Below are positions 6,233-12,554 of a DNA stretch of 12,554 bases, in pieces. This DNA is from CABHOJ01 sp965649545 (GTDB taxonomy: Bacteria; Pseudomonadota; Gammaproteobacteria; Burkholderiales; Methylophilaceae). The stretch spans positions 1 to 12,554 of the forward strand of contig CBFGLF010000045.1 in the NCBI GenBank assembly GCA_965649545.1, written 5' to 3'. The notes below the pieces were generated by a model that ran no database searches, was not told the DNA's origin, and saw only the letters and a list, made by a program, of their open reading frames with translations. The translations under genes were made by a program, and so were the position numbers. Every line of letters starts with the position of its first letter. The first letter of the stretch is position 1.

Positions 6233-6266
6233 CTGTGTGTTTAGGGCAAAAAAGCGATGCAAAGTT

Positions 6267-6283
6267 CCCTATGCAAGATAGGG
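6267..6283 (-). repeat. Inverted repeat in the tolA-tolB gap
   Basis: On the minus strand CCCTAT and ATAGGG form a perfect 6-bp stem with loop CTTGC. It begins at the predicted start site of the tolB promoter, so it would form a hairpin at the 5' end of that transcript, and it includes the AGGG that could serve the TTG start at 6262. No U run follows. It could stabilise the RNA, mask a start, or bind a regulator. Confidence 0.4.
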
Positions 6284-6286
6284 CCT

Positions 6287-6295
6287 ATTCTACCA
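6287..6295 (-). promoter_or_regulatory. Candidate extended -10 promoter for tolB-pal-cpoB
   Basis: On the minus strand TGG (6295-6293) directly precedes TAGAAT (6292-6287), an extended -10 with five of six matches to TATAAT. No good -35 box lies 16-18 bases upstream, within the tolA stop region. E. coli is known to have a separate promoter before tolB, which supports the idea. The predicted leader is about 48 bases. Confidence 0.45.
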
Positions 6296-6308
6296 AACAT
6301 ATGGCTGA

Positions 6309-7118
6309 CTAGTTGTCGCCGTTAGGCCTGAATTTGAGGTTGAGGTCGCGAAACCTCGAAAACAACTCCGGTTGTGGCGGGACTGGCAGGGGCTGGGATT
6401 GCAGGATGGCCCGTTCGACCGCTTCGTCGCAGGCGGGCATGCCACTGCTTTTCAATAGCTTAGGACTGCCGATGACCTCACCCGTCGGCATCAGGGCGAT
6501 CGCCACCGTGAGTTCCGGCTTGCCGGTGCCGCAGAGCTGCTTGTTCACGTTCTGCCGGATCTTGCTGCTGATCTGCGCCATGTATTTTTCCACTTCACCC
6601 GCGCTGGCGGCCGACATCTCGGATTTAGGGCCTACAGGCACGTCTTTCCTGGATTCCTGCTGCATCGCCTTGCTATCCTCCGCCAAGAGTTCCTGCTGCA
6701 GTTTCTTCAGCTTCTCCTCTTCCAAGCGCTTTTTCTTCTCCAACTCGACCTTGGGGTCAGGTTTGGGTTTCTCTTCCTTTTTTGGCTCGACCTTCTTGGG
6801 CTGCTCTTTCTTCGGCGGCTCCACCTTCTTCTTCACTTCGATATCCACCTTGGGCTCAGGCGGAGGCTCCGGCTTAGGCTCTTCCACCACCGGTTCGGGC
6901 TTCGGCGGTTCGGGTTCCGGTTCCGGCGCGGGGGGCGGCGGCAAAGGCTCAGGCTTGGCGACCGGCAAGGTATCCCACAGCTCGACCTCGGCCACGCTGA
7001 TCGGCTTCACCGATTTCCAGTTGAAGGACACCAGCAACAAGGAAAGCAGCACGACATGCACCAGCAGCGACAGCGCACCTGCGCGGATGGCGACCGGATT
7101 TTCGTGACGACGTATCAT
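6309..7118 (-). CDS. tolA: Tol-Pal system envelope-spanning protein TolA
   Basis: TolA is anchored in the inner membrane, is energised by TolQR and reaches across the periplasm to TolB, Pal and CpoB. The 269-residue product has one N-terminal transmembrane helix (about 13-34) carrying the Ser17-x3-His21 pair expected for contact with TolQR, a central region (about 52-160), and a C-terminal globular domain (about 172-265) with Cys196 and Cys230 that could form a disulfide, and the block LTVAIALMPTGEVIGSPKLL. The central region is Pro/Glu/Lys-rich, with four consecutive prolines at 60-63, followed by a charged helical part. This is shorter and different in composition from the long Ala-rich helix of E. 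coli TolA (421 residues). Begins 18 bases after tolR. Confidence 0.93.
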   Translation of the reverse strand: MIRRHENPVAIRAGALSLLVHVVLLSLLLVSFNWKSVKPISVAEVELWDTLPVAKPEPLPPPPAPEPEPEPPKPEPVVEEPKPEPPPEPKVDIEVKKKVEPPKKEQPKKVEPKKEEKPKPDPKVELEKKKRLEEEKLKKLQQELLAEDSKAMQQESRKDVPVGPKSEMSAASAGEVEKYMAQISSKIRQNVNKQLCGTGKPELTVAIALMPTGEVIGSPKLLKSSGMPACDEAVERAILQSQPLPVPPQPELFSRFRDLNLKFRPNGDN

Positions 7119-7136
7119 CGATGCGTTCTATCGACC

Positions 7137-7538
7137 TCAGTTGGCCAGCGGCTGCAGCAGCAACCCGACCTTCTCGACCTTGTTCTGTTTCAGCAGGTCC
7201 ATGACACCGATGACGTCGTCATATTTGACGTTCTTGTCGGCGGCGATGACGATGGCGCGAGTCGCGTCCTTCTCCATCTGGCTACGCACTTCGAACAATA
7301 GTTGATCTCGCGTCAACGCCTTGCCTTCGATCTCCGTGGTGTTGTCCGCCTTGACCGTCAGCACCAGCGGCGCGCTCGCCTGCTTCAATGCCTGGCCGAC
7401 TTTGGGCAGCTCGACGACCCCCGGGTTGGTAAGCGGGGCCGTGACCATGAAGATCACGAGCAACACCAGGGTCACGTCGATGTACGGAACGACGTTGATC
7501 TGGTTCATCATCCTGCGTTTACGATTATTGCGTGCCAT
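7137..7538 (-). CDS. tolR: Tol-Pal proton-channel subunit TolR
   Basis: TolR is an ExbD/TolR-family inner-membrane protein that, with TolQ, uses the proton motive force to drive TolA. The 133-residue product (E. coli 142) has a short basic cytoplasmic N-terminus (RNNRKRR), one transmembrane helix (about 14-34) with the essential Asp21 in INVVPYIDVTLVLLVIFMV, and a periplasmic domain containing VVIAADKNVKYDDVIGVMDL-like sequence (AIVIAADKNVKYDDVIGVMD) ending KVGLLLQP. ATG 7538 has a near-perfect AAGGAGG 6 bases upstream. It follows tolQ by 18 bases. Confidence 0.97.
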   Translation of the reverse strand: MARNNRKRRMMNQINVVPYIDVTLVLLVIFMVTAPLTNPGVVELPKVGQALKQASAPLVLTVKADNTTEIEGKALTRDQLLFEVRSQMEKDATRAIVIAADKNVKYDDVIGVMDLLKQNKVEKVGLLLQPLAN

Positions 7539-7556
7539 CAGGCGCCTCCTTCAACT

Positions 7557-8231
7557 CTAGCTTTTGTTGCGTTGCAGGATGTTCGAGAACTCTTCCATGA
7601 AACTCTCGTAGCGGACCGCCAGGCGATCCACGGAGGAAGCGAAACGGTTGTAGGCGATCACCGCCGGGATGGCGGCAAAGAGGCCGATGGCGGTCGCAAT
7701 CAGTGCCTCGGCGATCCCGGGAGCGACATGGGCCAATGTCGCCTGCGCCATGTTGGCGAGGCCGCGGAAGGCGTTCATGATGCCCCACACCGTGCCGAAC
7801 AGGCCGATGTAGGGACTGACGGAACCGACCGACGCCAGGAAAGGCAAGTGCGCGTCCAGGTCGTCCATCTCCCGGTTATACGCGGCACGCATGGCACGAC
7901 GGGAGCCTTCGGTCACGTCACTGATCTCCATGCCGTGGCGTTTCAATCGGGCATACTCCTTGAAGCCCGCTTCGAAGATACTGGCCATGCCCTGCACCTT
8001 GCGACGGCCGCCCGTGACCCCTTCATATAACTTGTTGAGGTCGCCGCCGCGCCAGAAGTCCTCCTCGAAATCGATCGCTTCTTTTTCTGCGCGCTTGATC
8101 GTGAAGGCCTTGATGAAGATGTACCACCACGACACCAACGACGTGATGACCAGCAAGGCCATCACCAGCTGTACGGGCACACTGGCCCCAGAAAGCAGGG
8201 AGAACAGCGACATATCATTGGTTACACTCAT
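7557..8231 (-). CDS. tolQ: Tol-Pal proton-channel subunit TolQ
   Basis: TolQ is the MotA/ExbB/TolQ-family subunit forming the pore around TolR. The 224-residue product (E. coli 230) has three predicted transmembrane helices, about 18-40, 131-153 and 171-193, with a large cytoplasmic loop (about 41-130) between the first two. Thr147 in GLFGTVWG and Thr180 in EALIATAIGL are the conserved threonines lining the proton pathway. ATG 8231 has GGAG 5 bases upstream. It lies 43 bases after ybgC, and that gap contains the 8-bp palindrome GAATATTC but no terminator. Confidence 0.97.
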   Translation of the reverse strand: MSVTNDMSLFSLLSGASVPVQLVMALLVITSLVSWWYIFIKAFTIKRAEKEAIDFEEDFWRGGDLNKLYEGVTGGRRKVQGMASIFEAGFKEYARLKRHGMEISDVTEGSRRAMRAAYNREMDDLDAHLPFLASVGSVSPYIGLFGTVWGIMNAFRGLANMAQATLAHVAPGIAEALIATAIGLFAAIPAVIAYNRFASSVDRLAVRYESFMEEFSNILQRNKS

Positions 8232-8274
8232 TGCGACTCCATCTGTCTAGATTAGGTGTTGATTGAATATTCGT

Positions 8275-8685
8275 TCATGGCGCGCTGATCGCTGACTTGA
8301 CCGCGGCCGGCATGCTGACCGGCCTGAAACGCTCGGCGTCGATACAAACGACATCGACGACGGCTTCCGTCATGCAGACATCCCCATGAAGGATCACCTG
8401 CTCGAACTGCAGCAGACTGCGGCCGACCTTGAGCAATCGGCTCTTCACCACAAGTTCATCGTTGAAACGGGCGGGCTTTCTGAACTGGATCTGCATGTCG
8501 TGCACCACGAACAGGATACCGTCGCGGGTGCGCAACTCGGTTTGCTCGAAGCCCAGACTCCGCAACCATTCCGTGCGGGCGCGCTCCATGAATTTCAAGT
8601 AATTGGCGTGATAGACCACACCGCCACCATCGGTGTCTTCGTAATAGACCCGCACTGGCCAGAGGAATTCCTCTACTCCTGCCAT
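8275..8685 (-). CDS. ybgC: Tol-Pal-associated acyl-CoA thioesterase YbgC
   Basis: YbgC is a hotdog-fold (4HBT) cytoplasmic thioesterase acting on short-chain acyl-CoA or acyl-ACP; its link to Tol-Pal is mainly genetic. The 136-residue product (E. coli 134) begins WPVRVYYEDTDGGGVVYHAN with the catalytic Asp19 and the conserved Tyr25-His26, followed by YLKFMERARTEWLR, and ends with a typical VVCIDAERFRPVSMP segment. ATG 8685 lies inside the end of ruvB: the genes overlap by 13 bases, and AGGAGAG in the ruvB end serves as the ribosome site. This ties the ruv genes and the tol genes into one transcription unit. Confidence 0.96.
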   Translation of the reverse strand: MAGVEEFLWPVRVYYEDTDGGGVVYHANYLKFMERARTEWLRSLGFEQTELRTRDGILFVVHDMQIQFRKPARFNDELVVKSRLLKVGRSLLQFEQVILHGDVCMTEAVVDVVCIDAERFRPVSMPAAVKSAISAP

Positions 8686-9710
8686 AGCTCTCCTGTGGCG
8701 AGACTCTTGGGTAAGGGCAACCCGAAATGCTGATAGGCCAGCTGCGTCGCCACACGTCCGCGCGGCGTCCGCATCAGGTATCCCTGCTGGATGAGGTAGG
8801 GTTCGAGCACATCTTCGATGGTGTCGCGCTCCTCACCGATGGCCGCCGCCAGGTTGTCCAGCCCCACTGGCCCGCCACCGAACTTCTCTAGCACCGCCTG
8901 CAATAGTTTGCGGTCCATGACGTCGAACCCGAGCTTGTCGACATCGAGCATCTTCAAGGCGGCGTCCGCGATCTCGGAGGTGACGATACCGTCCGATTTC
9001 ACCTGCGCATAATCCCGCACGCGACGCAGCAGGCGGTTGGCGATACGCGGCGTACCGCGTGAGCGTTTCGCGATCTCCAGCGCGCCGGCTTGCTGCATCT
9101 CGACTTCGAGCAGACCTGCCGAACGGTGGACGATGCGCGCCAATTCCTCCGAGGTGTAGAACTCCAGCCGCGAGACGATACCGAAACGGTCGCGCAAGGG
9201 GTTGGTCAGCATCCCGGCACGCGTCGTCGCACCCACCAGCGTGAACGGCGGCAGGTCGAGCCTGACGGAACGGGCCGCTGGACCCTCACCGATCATGATA
9301 TCGAGACGGTAGTCCTCCATGGCCGGATAGAGGATCTCTTCCACCACCGGGCTCAGTCGATGGATCTCGTCGATGAACAGCACATCGTTCGGCTCCAGAT
9401 TGGTCAGCAGGGCTGCCAGGTCGCCTGCGCGCTCCAGCACCGGACCCGAAGTCTGGCGCATGTTGACGCCCATCTCCTTGGCGATGATGTGCGCCAGCGT
9501 GGTCTTGCCCAGACCCGGCGGGCCGAACAGCAGCACATGGTCCAGCGCTTCGCTGCGACCGCGCGCGGCATTGATGAAGATCTCCAGCTGACTGCGCGCC
9601 TTCTCCTGGCCGATGTACTCGTCCAGCACCTTGGGGCGAAGCGCACGCTCCAGCGCCTCTTCTTGCGGGCTTGCCGGGTCTGCTGCGATCAGGCGGTCGG
9701 TTTCGATCAT
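8673..9710 (-). CDS. ruvB: Holliday junction branch migration ATPase RuvB
   Basis: RuvB is the AAA+ hexameric motor that, with RuvA, drives branch migration at Holliday junctions. The 345-residue protein (E. coli 336) starts with the family's LRPKVLDEYIGQE region (25-37), then Walker A GPPGLGKTT (63-71), Walker B LFIDE (111-115), sensor I GATTRAG (160-166), the LRDRFG block containing the arginine finger (172-177), and a C-terminal winged-helix domain with TPRGRVATQLAYQHFGL. ATG 9710 lies 3 bases after the ruvA stop. Its 3' end overlaps ybgC by 13 bases. All ATPase motifs are intact. Confidence 0.98.
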   Translation of the reverse strand: MIETDRLIAADPASPQEEALERALRPKVLDEYIGQEKARSQLEIFINAARGRSEALDHVLLFGPPGLGKTTLAHIIAKEMGVNMRQTSGPVLERAGDLAALLTNLEPNDVLFIDEIHRLSPVVEEILYPAMEDYRLDIMIGEGPAARSVRLDLPPFTLVGATTRAGMLTNPLRDRFGIVSRLEFYTSEELARIVHRSAGLLEVEMQQAGALEIAKRSRGTPRIANRLLRRVRDYAQVKSDGIVTSEIADAALKMLDVDKLGFDVMDRKLLQAVLEKFGGGPVGLDNLAAAIGEERDTIEDVLEPYLIQQGYLMRTPRGRVATQLAYQHFGLPLPKSLATGELWQE

Positions 9711-9713
9711 GAC

Positions 9714-10295
9714 TTAGGATTTGGACAAGGATTTCAACGCGAGTTTGATGCCATCAGCCACCACGACATCGGCAGGCAGTTGCTTGACAGCTGCCAAGGC
9801 TTCACGCTCATTGTAGCCAAGGGCGATCAATGCGTTCAACACATCCCCGGAAGCCGACTTACCCTGGCTGCTGGCACCCAGCGCGATCCCATCGATGGAG
9901 AACTTGTCTTTGAGTTCGAGCAGCAGCCGTTCGGCGGTCTTCTTGCCGATGCCAGGTACGCGCGTCAACAATGCGACTTCCTGGAGGGCCACCGCCTGCA
10001 CCAGGTCATCGACCGACAAACCGCTGAGGATGGATAGCGCGGACTTGGCGCCGATGCCGTTGACCTTCAGCAACTGACGGAAGGTGATGCGCTCCTGATC
10101 GCTGCCGAACCCATACAGCAACTGGGCATCCTCGCGCACGATGAACTGCGTCAGCAGGACCACCCGCTCGCCGATGGCCGGCAGGTTGTAGAAGGTGCTC
10201 ATCGGCACTTCGCACTCGTAGCCGACGCCGTTGACGTCGATCAACACTTGCGGCGGCGTCTTCTCCAGCAGGATGCCGCTCAGGCGACCGATCAT
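9714..10295 (-). CDS. ruvA: Holliday junction DNA-binding protein RuvA
   Basis: RuvA tetramers bind and flatten the Holliday junction and load RuvB. From ATG 10295 the product has 193 residues (E. coli 203). Domain I (1-64) starts MIGRLSGILLEKTPPQVLID and includes YGFGSDQER; domain II has two helix-hairpin-helix motifs, VNGIGAKSA (78-86) and VPGIGKKTAERL (113-124); the RuvB-binding domain III (150-193) contains DVLNALIALGYNEREALAAV. The frame continues 28 codons upstream into ruvC, but that extension is not RuvA-like and the ATG overlaps the ruvC stop as ATGA, the usual coupled arrangement. Confidence 0.97.
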   Translation of the reverse strand: MIGRLSGILLEKTPPQVLIDVNGVGYECEVPMSTFYNLPAIGERVVLLTQFIVREDAQLLYGFGSDQERITFRQLLKVNGIGAKSALSILSGLSVDDLVQAVALQEVALLTRVPGIGKKTAERLLLELKDKFSIDGIALGASSQGKSASGDVLNALIALGYNEREALAAVKQLPADVVVADGIKLALKSLSKS

Positions 10296-10837
10296 ATGAG
10301 GCGCCCCCCTTTGACACGGAAGCCCGCCGTGGCCAGCTTGCCCAGGCCTTGTCCGCCGTGGGCATGGCAGATGGCGCACGCCAGTGCGTCGGCGGAATCG
10401 GGTTTGGGTACGGCAGGCAGGTTGAGCAGACGTTTGACCATTTCCTGGACTTGCTCCTTGGCGGCGTGGCCGTTACCGACCACGGATTGTTTCACTTGTA
10501 ATGCCGTGTATTCTGCCACAGGTAGATGCTTGATGACGGCCGCACTGATCGCGGCGCCGCGGGCCTGCCCCAGCAGCAGGGTGGATTGTGGATTGACGTT
10601 GACGAAGACTTTTTCCACTGCGACCTGCTCAGGCTGGTAGGTCAGGATCACCTCACTGAGGCTTTCCAGGATGATCTTCAAACGCGAGGGCAGGTCTTCG
10701 ATCTCTGCACCCTTGCCGGTGGTGGTCTTGATGGTGCCGCTGGCCACATACACCAGCTTCTCACCGTGCTTTTCGATGACGCCGAAGCCTGTCAGCCGCA
10801 GGCCCGGGTCAATACCTAGGATACGGGTGATGCTCAC
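10292..10837 (-). CDS. ruvC: Crossover junction endodeoxyribonuclease RuvC
   Basis: RuvC is the dimeric RNase H-fold resolvase that cuts Holliday junctions after RuvAB migration. The 181-residue protein (E. coli 173) has the four acidic catalytic residues: Asp10 in ILGIDPGLRLTGFGV, Glu75 in VAVEKVFVN, and Asp147 and Asp150 in KPDSADALACAI. LLLGQARGAA and VKQSVVGNGHAAKEQVQEMV are also typical. The GTG start at 10837 overlaps the yebC stop as GTGA, and the stop overlaps the ruvA start as ATGA, so yebC-ruvC-ruvA are translationally linked. The start has no better alternative in frame. Confidence 0.98.
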   Translation of the reverse strand: MSITRILGIDPGLRLTGFGVIEKHGEKLVYVASGTIKTTTGKGAEIEDLPSRLKIILESLSEVILTYQPEQVAVEKVFVNVNPQSTLLLGQARGAAISAAVIKHLPVAEYTALQVKQSVVGNGHAAKEQVQEMVKRLLNLPAVPKPDSADALACAICHAHGGQGLGKLATAGFRVKGGRLI

Positions 10838-11559
10838 TCCTCGATGACGGCGGTTGTGTAAACATCCTGCACATCGTCGAGATCTTCCAGCGCATCGAGC
10901 AGTTTTTGCATCTTCACTGCATCGTCACCGGTGAACACGGTCTCGTTACCAGGCTTCATCGTCACCTCTGCCAGTACCGGCTTGAGCCCTGCGCTCTCCA
11001 GCGCCTCTTTCACCGCGGTGAAATCCGACGGTGCGGTGATGACTTCGATACTGCCATCCTCGTCGGTGATGATGTCCTCTGCGCCGGCTTCCAGTGCAGC
11101 TTCCATCACCTGGTCTTCACTGGTGCCCGGTGGGAAGATGAGGCTACCGCAATGCTTGAACAGGAAGGCCACGGAACCGTCGGTACCCAGGTTGCCGCCA
11201 TTCTTGGATAAGGCATGGCGCACATCGGCTACCGCACGCTGCTTGTTGTCGGTCAGGCAGTCGATGATGATGGCCGCGCCGTTGATGCCGTAGCCTTCAT
11301 AACGGATCTCTTCGTAGCTGACCCCTTCCAGTTCGCCCGTACCGCGCTTGATGGCGCGAGTGATGTTGTCGGCAGGCATGTTCTCTTCCTTGGCTTCCGC
11401 GACCGCTGCGCGCAAGCGAGGATTGAAATTGATGTCGCCGCCGCCCATGCGGGCCGCCACCGTGATTTCCTTGATGAGTTTAGTGAATATCTTGCCGCGT
11501 TTAGCGTCTTGACGGCCTTTGCGATGCTGGATATTGGCCCATTTGGAATGCCCTGCCAT
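10834..11559 (-). CDS. yebC: YebC/PmpR/TACO1-family protein
   Basis: The 241-residue product is a full-length member of this family (E. coli YebC 246). It starts MAGHSKWANIQHRKGRQDAK and carries the blocks GGGDINFNPRLRAAVAEAK and NMPADNITRAIKRG, followed by YEGYGINGAAIIIDCLTDN. The family was first described as transcriptional regulators; more recent work indicates a role on the ribosome, helping translation through proline-rich stretches. The cell location is cytoplasmic. ATG 11559 has AAGGG 8 bases upstream and a probable promoter about 35 bases upstream. Its position in front of ruvC is widely conserved. TolA, encoded further along the same block, contains a four-proline run that could be a client; that is inference. 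Confidence 0.96.
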   Translation of the reverse strand: MAGHSKWANIQHRKGRQDAKRGKIFTKLIKEITVAARMGGGDINFNPRLRAAVAEAKEENMPADNITRAIKRGTGELEGVSYEEIRYEGYGINGAAIIIDCLTDNKQRAVADVRHALSKNGGNLGTDGSVAFLFKHCGSLIFPPGTSEDQVMEAALEAGAEDIITDEDGSIEVITAPSDFTAVKEALESAGLKPVLAEVTMKPGNETVFTGDDAVKMQKLLDALEDLDDVQDVYTTAVIEE

Positions 11560-11592
11560 GTGTCTAACCCTTGATGTCTGAAAACTTCAAGG

Positions 11593-11601
11593 ATTTTAGC
11601 A
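11593..11601 (-). promoter_or_regulatory. Candidate extended -10 promoter for yebC-ruvCAB
   Basis: On the minus strand TGC (11601-11599) precedes TAAAAT (11598-11593), an extended -10 with five of six matches. No good -35 box is seen at 16-18 bases. It predicts a leader of about 28 bases before the yebC ATG and is the only plausible promoter in this intergenic region. Confidence 0.5.
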
Positions 11602-11624
11602 TAGGGCGCAACAGGCCTCTATGC
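11599..11624 (-). repeat. Dyad overlapping the yebC promoter (operator candidate)
   Basis: On the minus strand GCATAG and CTATGC are perfect inverted arms spaced about 20 bases centre to centre. Inside them GGC and GCC also pair, so as RNA it would be a 9-bp stem with one bulged A and loop CTGTTGC. The right arm abuts the -10 box, so a bound regulator would block RNA polymerase. No known factor is recognised. Confidence 0.4.
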
Positions 11625-11644
11625 GTGATACCGCAGGAGGAGAG

Positions 11645-11713
11645 AGGTGAGCGCGGCGCGCCGACTCCGAGACGAGCCTTGCGTACAGCAAGCCGGCGCC
11701 GCCATGTTCACCT
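11645..11713. repeat. Large imperfect inverted repeat with inner hairpin, between the transporter gene and yebC
   Basis: Reading the plus strand, AGGTGAGCG (11645-11653) pairs with TGTTCACCT (11705-11713), nine pairs including two G-U; after one mismatch GGCG (11655-11658) pairs with CGCC (11700-11703), and further pairs follow with bulges. Inside, CTTGC (11678-11682) and GCAAG (11688-11692) form a second perfect hairpin with a 5-base loop. No U run follows on either strand. It begins about 14 bases after the transporter stop on the minus strand, so it may end or stabilise that transcript, be a dispersed palindromic element, or encode a small structured RNA. Confidence 0.5.
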
Positions 11714-11727
11714 GATCAGAGGCGGAC

Positions 11728-12554
11728 TCAGTCCTGGCCCATGGCGGGTTCGACTTCCGTTCGCTTTCTGATGCTAATGGCCGAGATCACCACCAGCGCC
11801 AGCCCGATCAGTGCCATGCCGATCCCTTCGTAGGTATTGGGCACCTCATTGAGTTGCCACCAGGCCGCCAATACGCCGATCACGGGGGCCAGCATGGAGG
11901 TCATGCTGGCGACGCCAGCCGCCAGCCTTTGCAAGGCATACAGCCACAGTAGCCACGCCAGTGCATTGCAAAACACGGCGTTGAAGATCACCGCGCCGAT
12001 GAAATTCGCGGTCCACTGGATCGGTTCCGCCGGCACGATCAAGGCGACTGCGACCAGAGGCAGCGAGCCGAACAGCATCTGCCAGGCCGTCAGTGAGAGC
12101 AGATCGAGATCCGGTTTGCGATGGTGCAGTTTCTTGGCGACGATGACCGCGAGGGCCCAGAACACGCCTGCCAGGATGGCCAGCATCATGCTGAAGAGAT
12201 CGGTGCCCAGATGCAGGGGATCGAAGATGAACACCAACCCCATGACGGATAACAGCACCGCCAGCCATTGCATGCCCTGGATCTTTTCACCCAATAACGG
12301 CCAGGCCATGAGCATGGTCCAGAAAGGCATCGTGTAGCACAGCACTGCCGTCTTGCCGGCGCCACCTTCTACCAGCGCCCAGATGATGAGTCCGGTGAAG
12401 CCGCAGGTCTGCAGGATACCGAGCACGATCAGTGTGGGCACCTCCGACGGGGTCATCGGGCGACGTAGCACCAGCAACAACGCCATCAGGCACAACGCCC
12501 CCAGAAAGGTCCGCAACGCGCCGAACTGGAACGCGCCGGCATAATCCAGCGCGT
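11728..12554 (-). CDS. DMT-superfamily (EamA) transporter, N-terminus cut by window edge
   Basis: The frame is open to the right edge, so the start lies outside the window; 274 residues are visible and probably 20-30 are missing. It looks like a 10-helix drug/metabolite transporter with two EamA halves. The first half begins near DYAGAFQFGALRTFLGALCL and ends about GLVFIFDP; the second starts near SMMLAILAGVFWALAVIVAK and contains the family block SMLAPVIGVLAAWWQLNE followed by a closing helix, then a basic tail (IRKRTEVEP). About nine hydrophobic helices are visible. Members export amino acids, nucleotides or other metabolites, or have unknown substrates; none can be assigned. It is co-directional with yebC, but 168 bases with a strong inverted repeat separate them. 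Confidence 0.88.
   Translation of the reverse strand, partial: ALDYAGAFQFGALRTFLGALCLMALLLVLRRPMTPSEVPTLIVLGILQTCGFTGLIIWALVEGGAGKTAVLCYTMPFWTMLMAWPLLGEKIQGMQWLAVLLSVMGLVFIFDPLHLGTDLFSMMLAILAGVFWALAVIVAKKLHHRKPDLDLLSLTAWQMLFGSLPLVAVALIVPAEPIQWTANFIGAVIFNAVFCNALAWLLWLYALQRLAAGVASMTSMLAPVIGVLAAWWQLNEVPNTYEGIGMALIGLALVVISAISIRKRTEVEPAMGQD

Noticed and set aside
6313..7107. Plus-strand frame of 264 codons opposite tolA
   Set aside because: The Ser/Gly/Phe-rich product is the complement of TolA's Pro/Glu/Lys codons. TolA has membrane anchor, Cys pair and gene order in its favour.
8232..8274. Promoter for tolQ in the ybgC-tolQ gap
   Set aside because: The AT-rich palindrome GAATATTC is present, but the best -10 matches only three of six positions and no -35 fits.
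9090..10037. Plus-strand frame of 315 codons opposite ruvB and ruvA
   Set aside because: It covers two well-supported genes, has no recognisable domain, and its length follows from the GC-rich codon bias of the opposite strand.
11617..11706. Minus-strand frame of 28 codons starting MAAPACC in the same gap
   Set aside because: It is short, lies wholly in the inverted-repeat region, and AGGTGA is only three to four bases from the ATG; no reason to prefer it over structured noncoding DNA.
11571..11771. Plus-strand frame of 66 codons across the yebC-transporter gap
   Set aside because: The Arg-rich product comes from the GC-rich inverted repeat, runs into the transporter gene on the other strand, and shows no convincing Shine-Dalgarno or family resemblance.

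Overview
The window is a continuous block of core chromosome from a Gram-negative bacterium, with every convincing gene on the minus strand. Gene content, gene order and protein sequences point to a proteobacterium, most likely a betaproteobacterium of the Nitrosomonadales type; that placement is inference from protein resemblance and the gene order yebC-ruvCAB-ybgC-tolQRAB-pal-cpoB-queE-queC, which is also known from gammaproteobacteria such as Pseudomonas. No mobile element, CRISPR array, tRNA or rRNA is visible.

In transcriptional order (high to low coordinates): a DMT/EamA-family transporter cut by the right edge (11728-12554); a 168-base intergenic region with a large imperfect inverted repeat and a probable yebC promoter overlapped by a smaller dyad; yebC, ruvC, ruvA, ruvB (translation and Holliday-junction processing), joined by 4-base overlaps or a 3-base gap; ybgC, overlapping ruvB by 13 bases, then tolQ, tolR, tolA, tolB, pal and cpoB, the complete Tol-Pal envelope system; queE and queC of the 7-deazaguanine (preQ0/queuosine) pathway; and finally the ribosomal operon rpsP-rimM-trmD-rplS, with rplS cut by the left edge.

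Candidate sigma70-type promoters can be read in front of yebC, tolB, queE and rpsP, so the block is probably one long read-through unit with internal entry points. Strong Shine-Dalgarno sequences precede pal, tolR, rplS and yebC; queE and tolB lack a clear one.

Most of the window is ordinary. The points that deserve a second look are (i) a 47-codon reading frame filling the gap between queE and queC, overlapping both by exactly 4 bases (ATGA and GTGA), yet containing a good intrinsic-terminator hairpin and a perfect 14-bp palindrome; (ii) a ribosomal protein S16 with a tail of about 74 residues made only of Ala, Glu, Lys, Asp, Gln and Pro; (iii) structured intergenic DNA upstream of yebC and tolB; and (iv) a short, Pro/Glu/Lys-rich TolA in place of the long alanine-rich helix of E. 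coli TolA. I found no evidence of a new multi-gene system.
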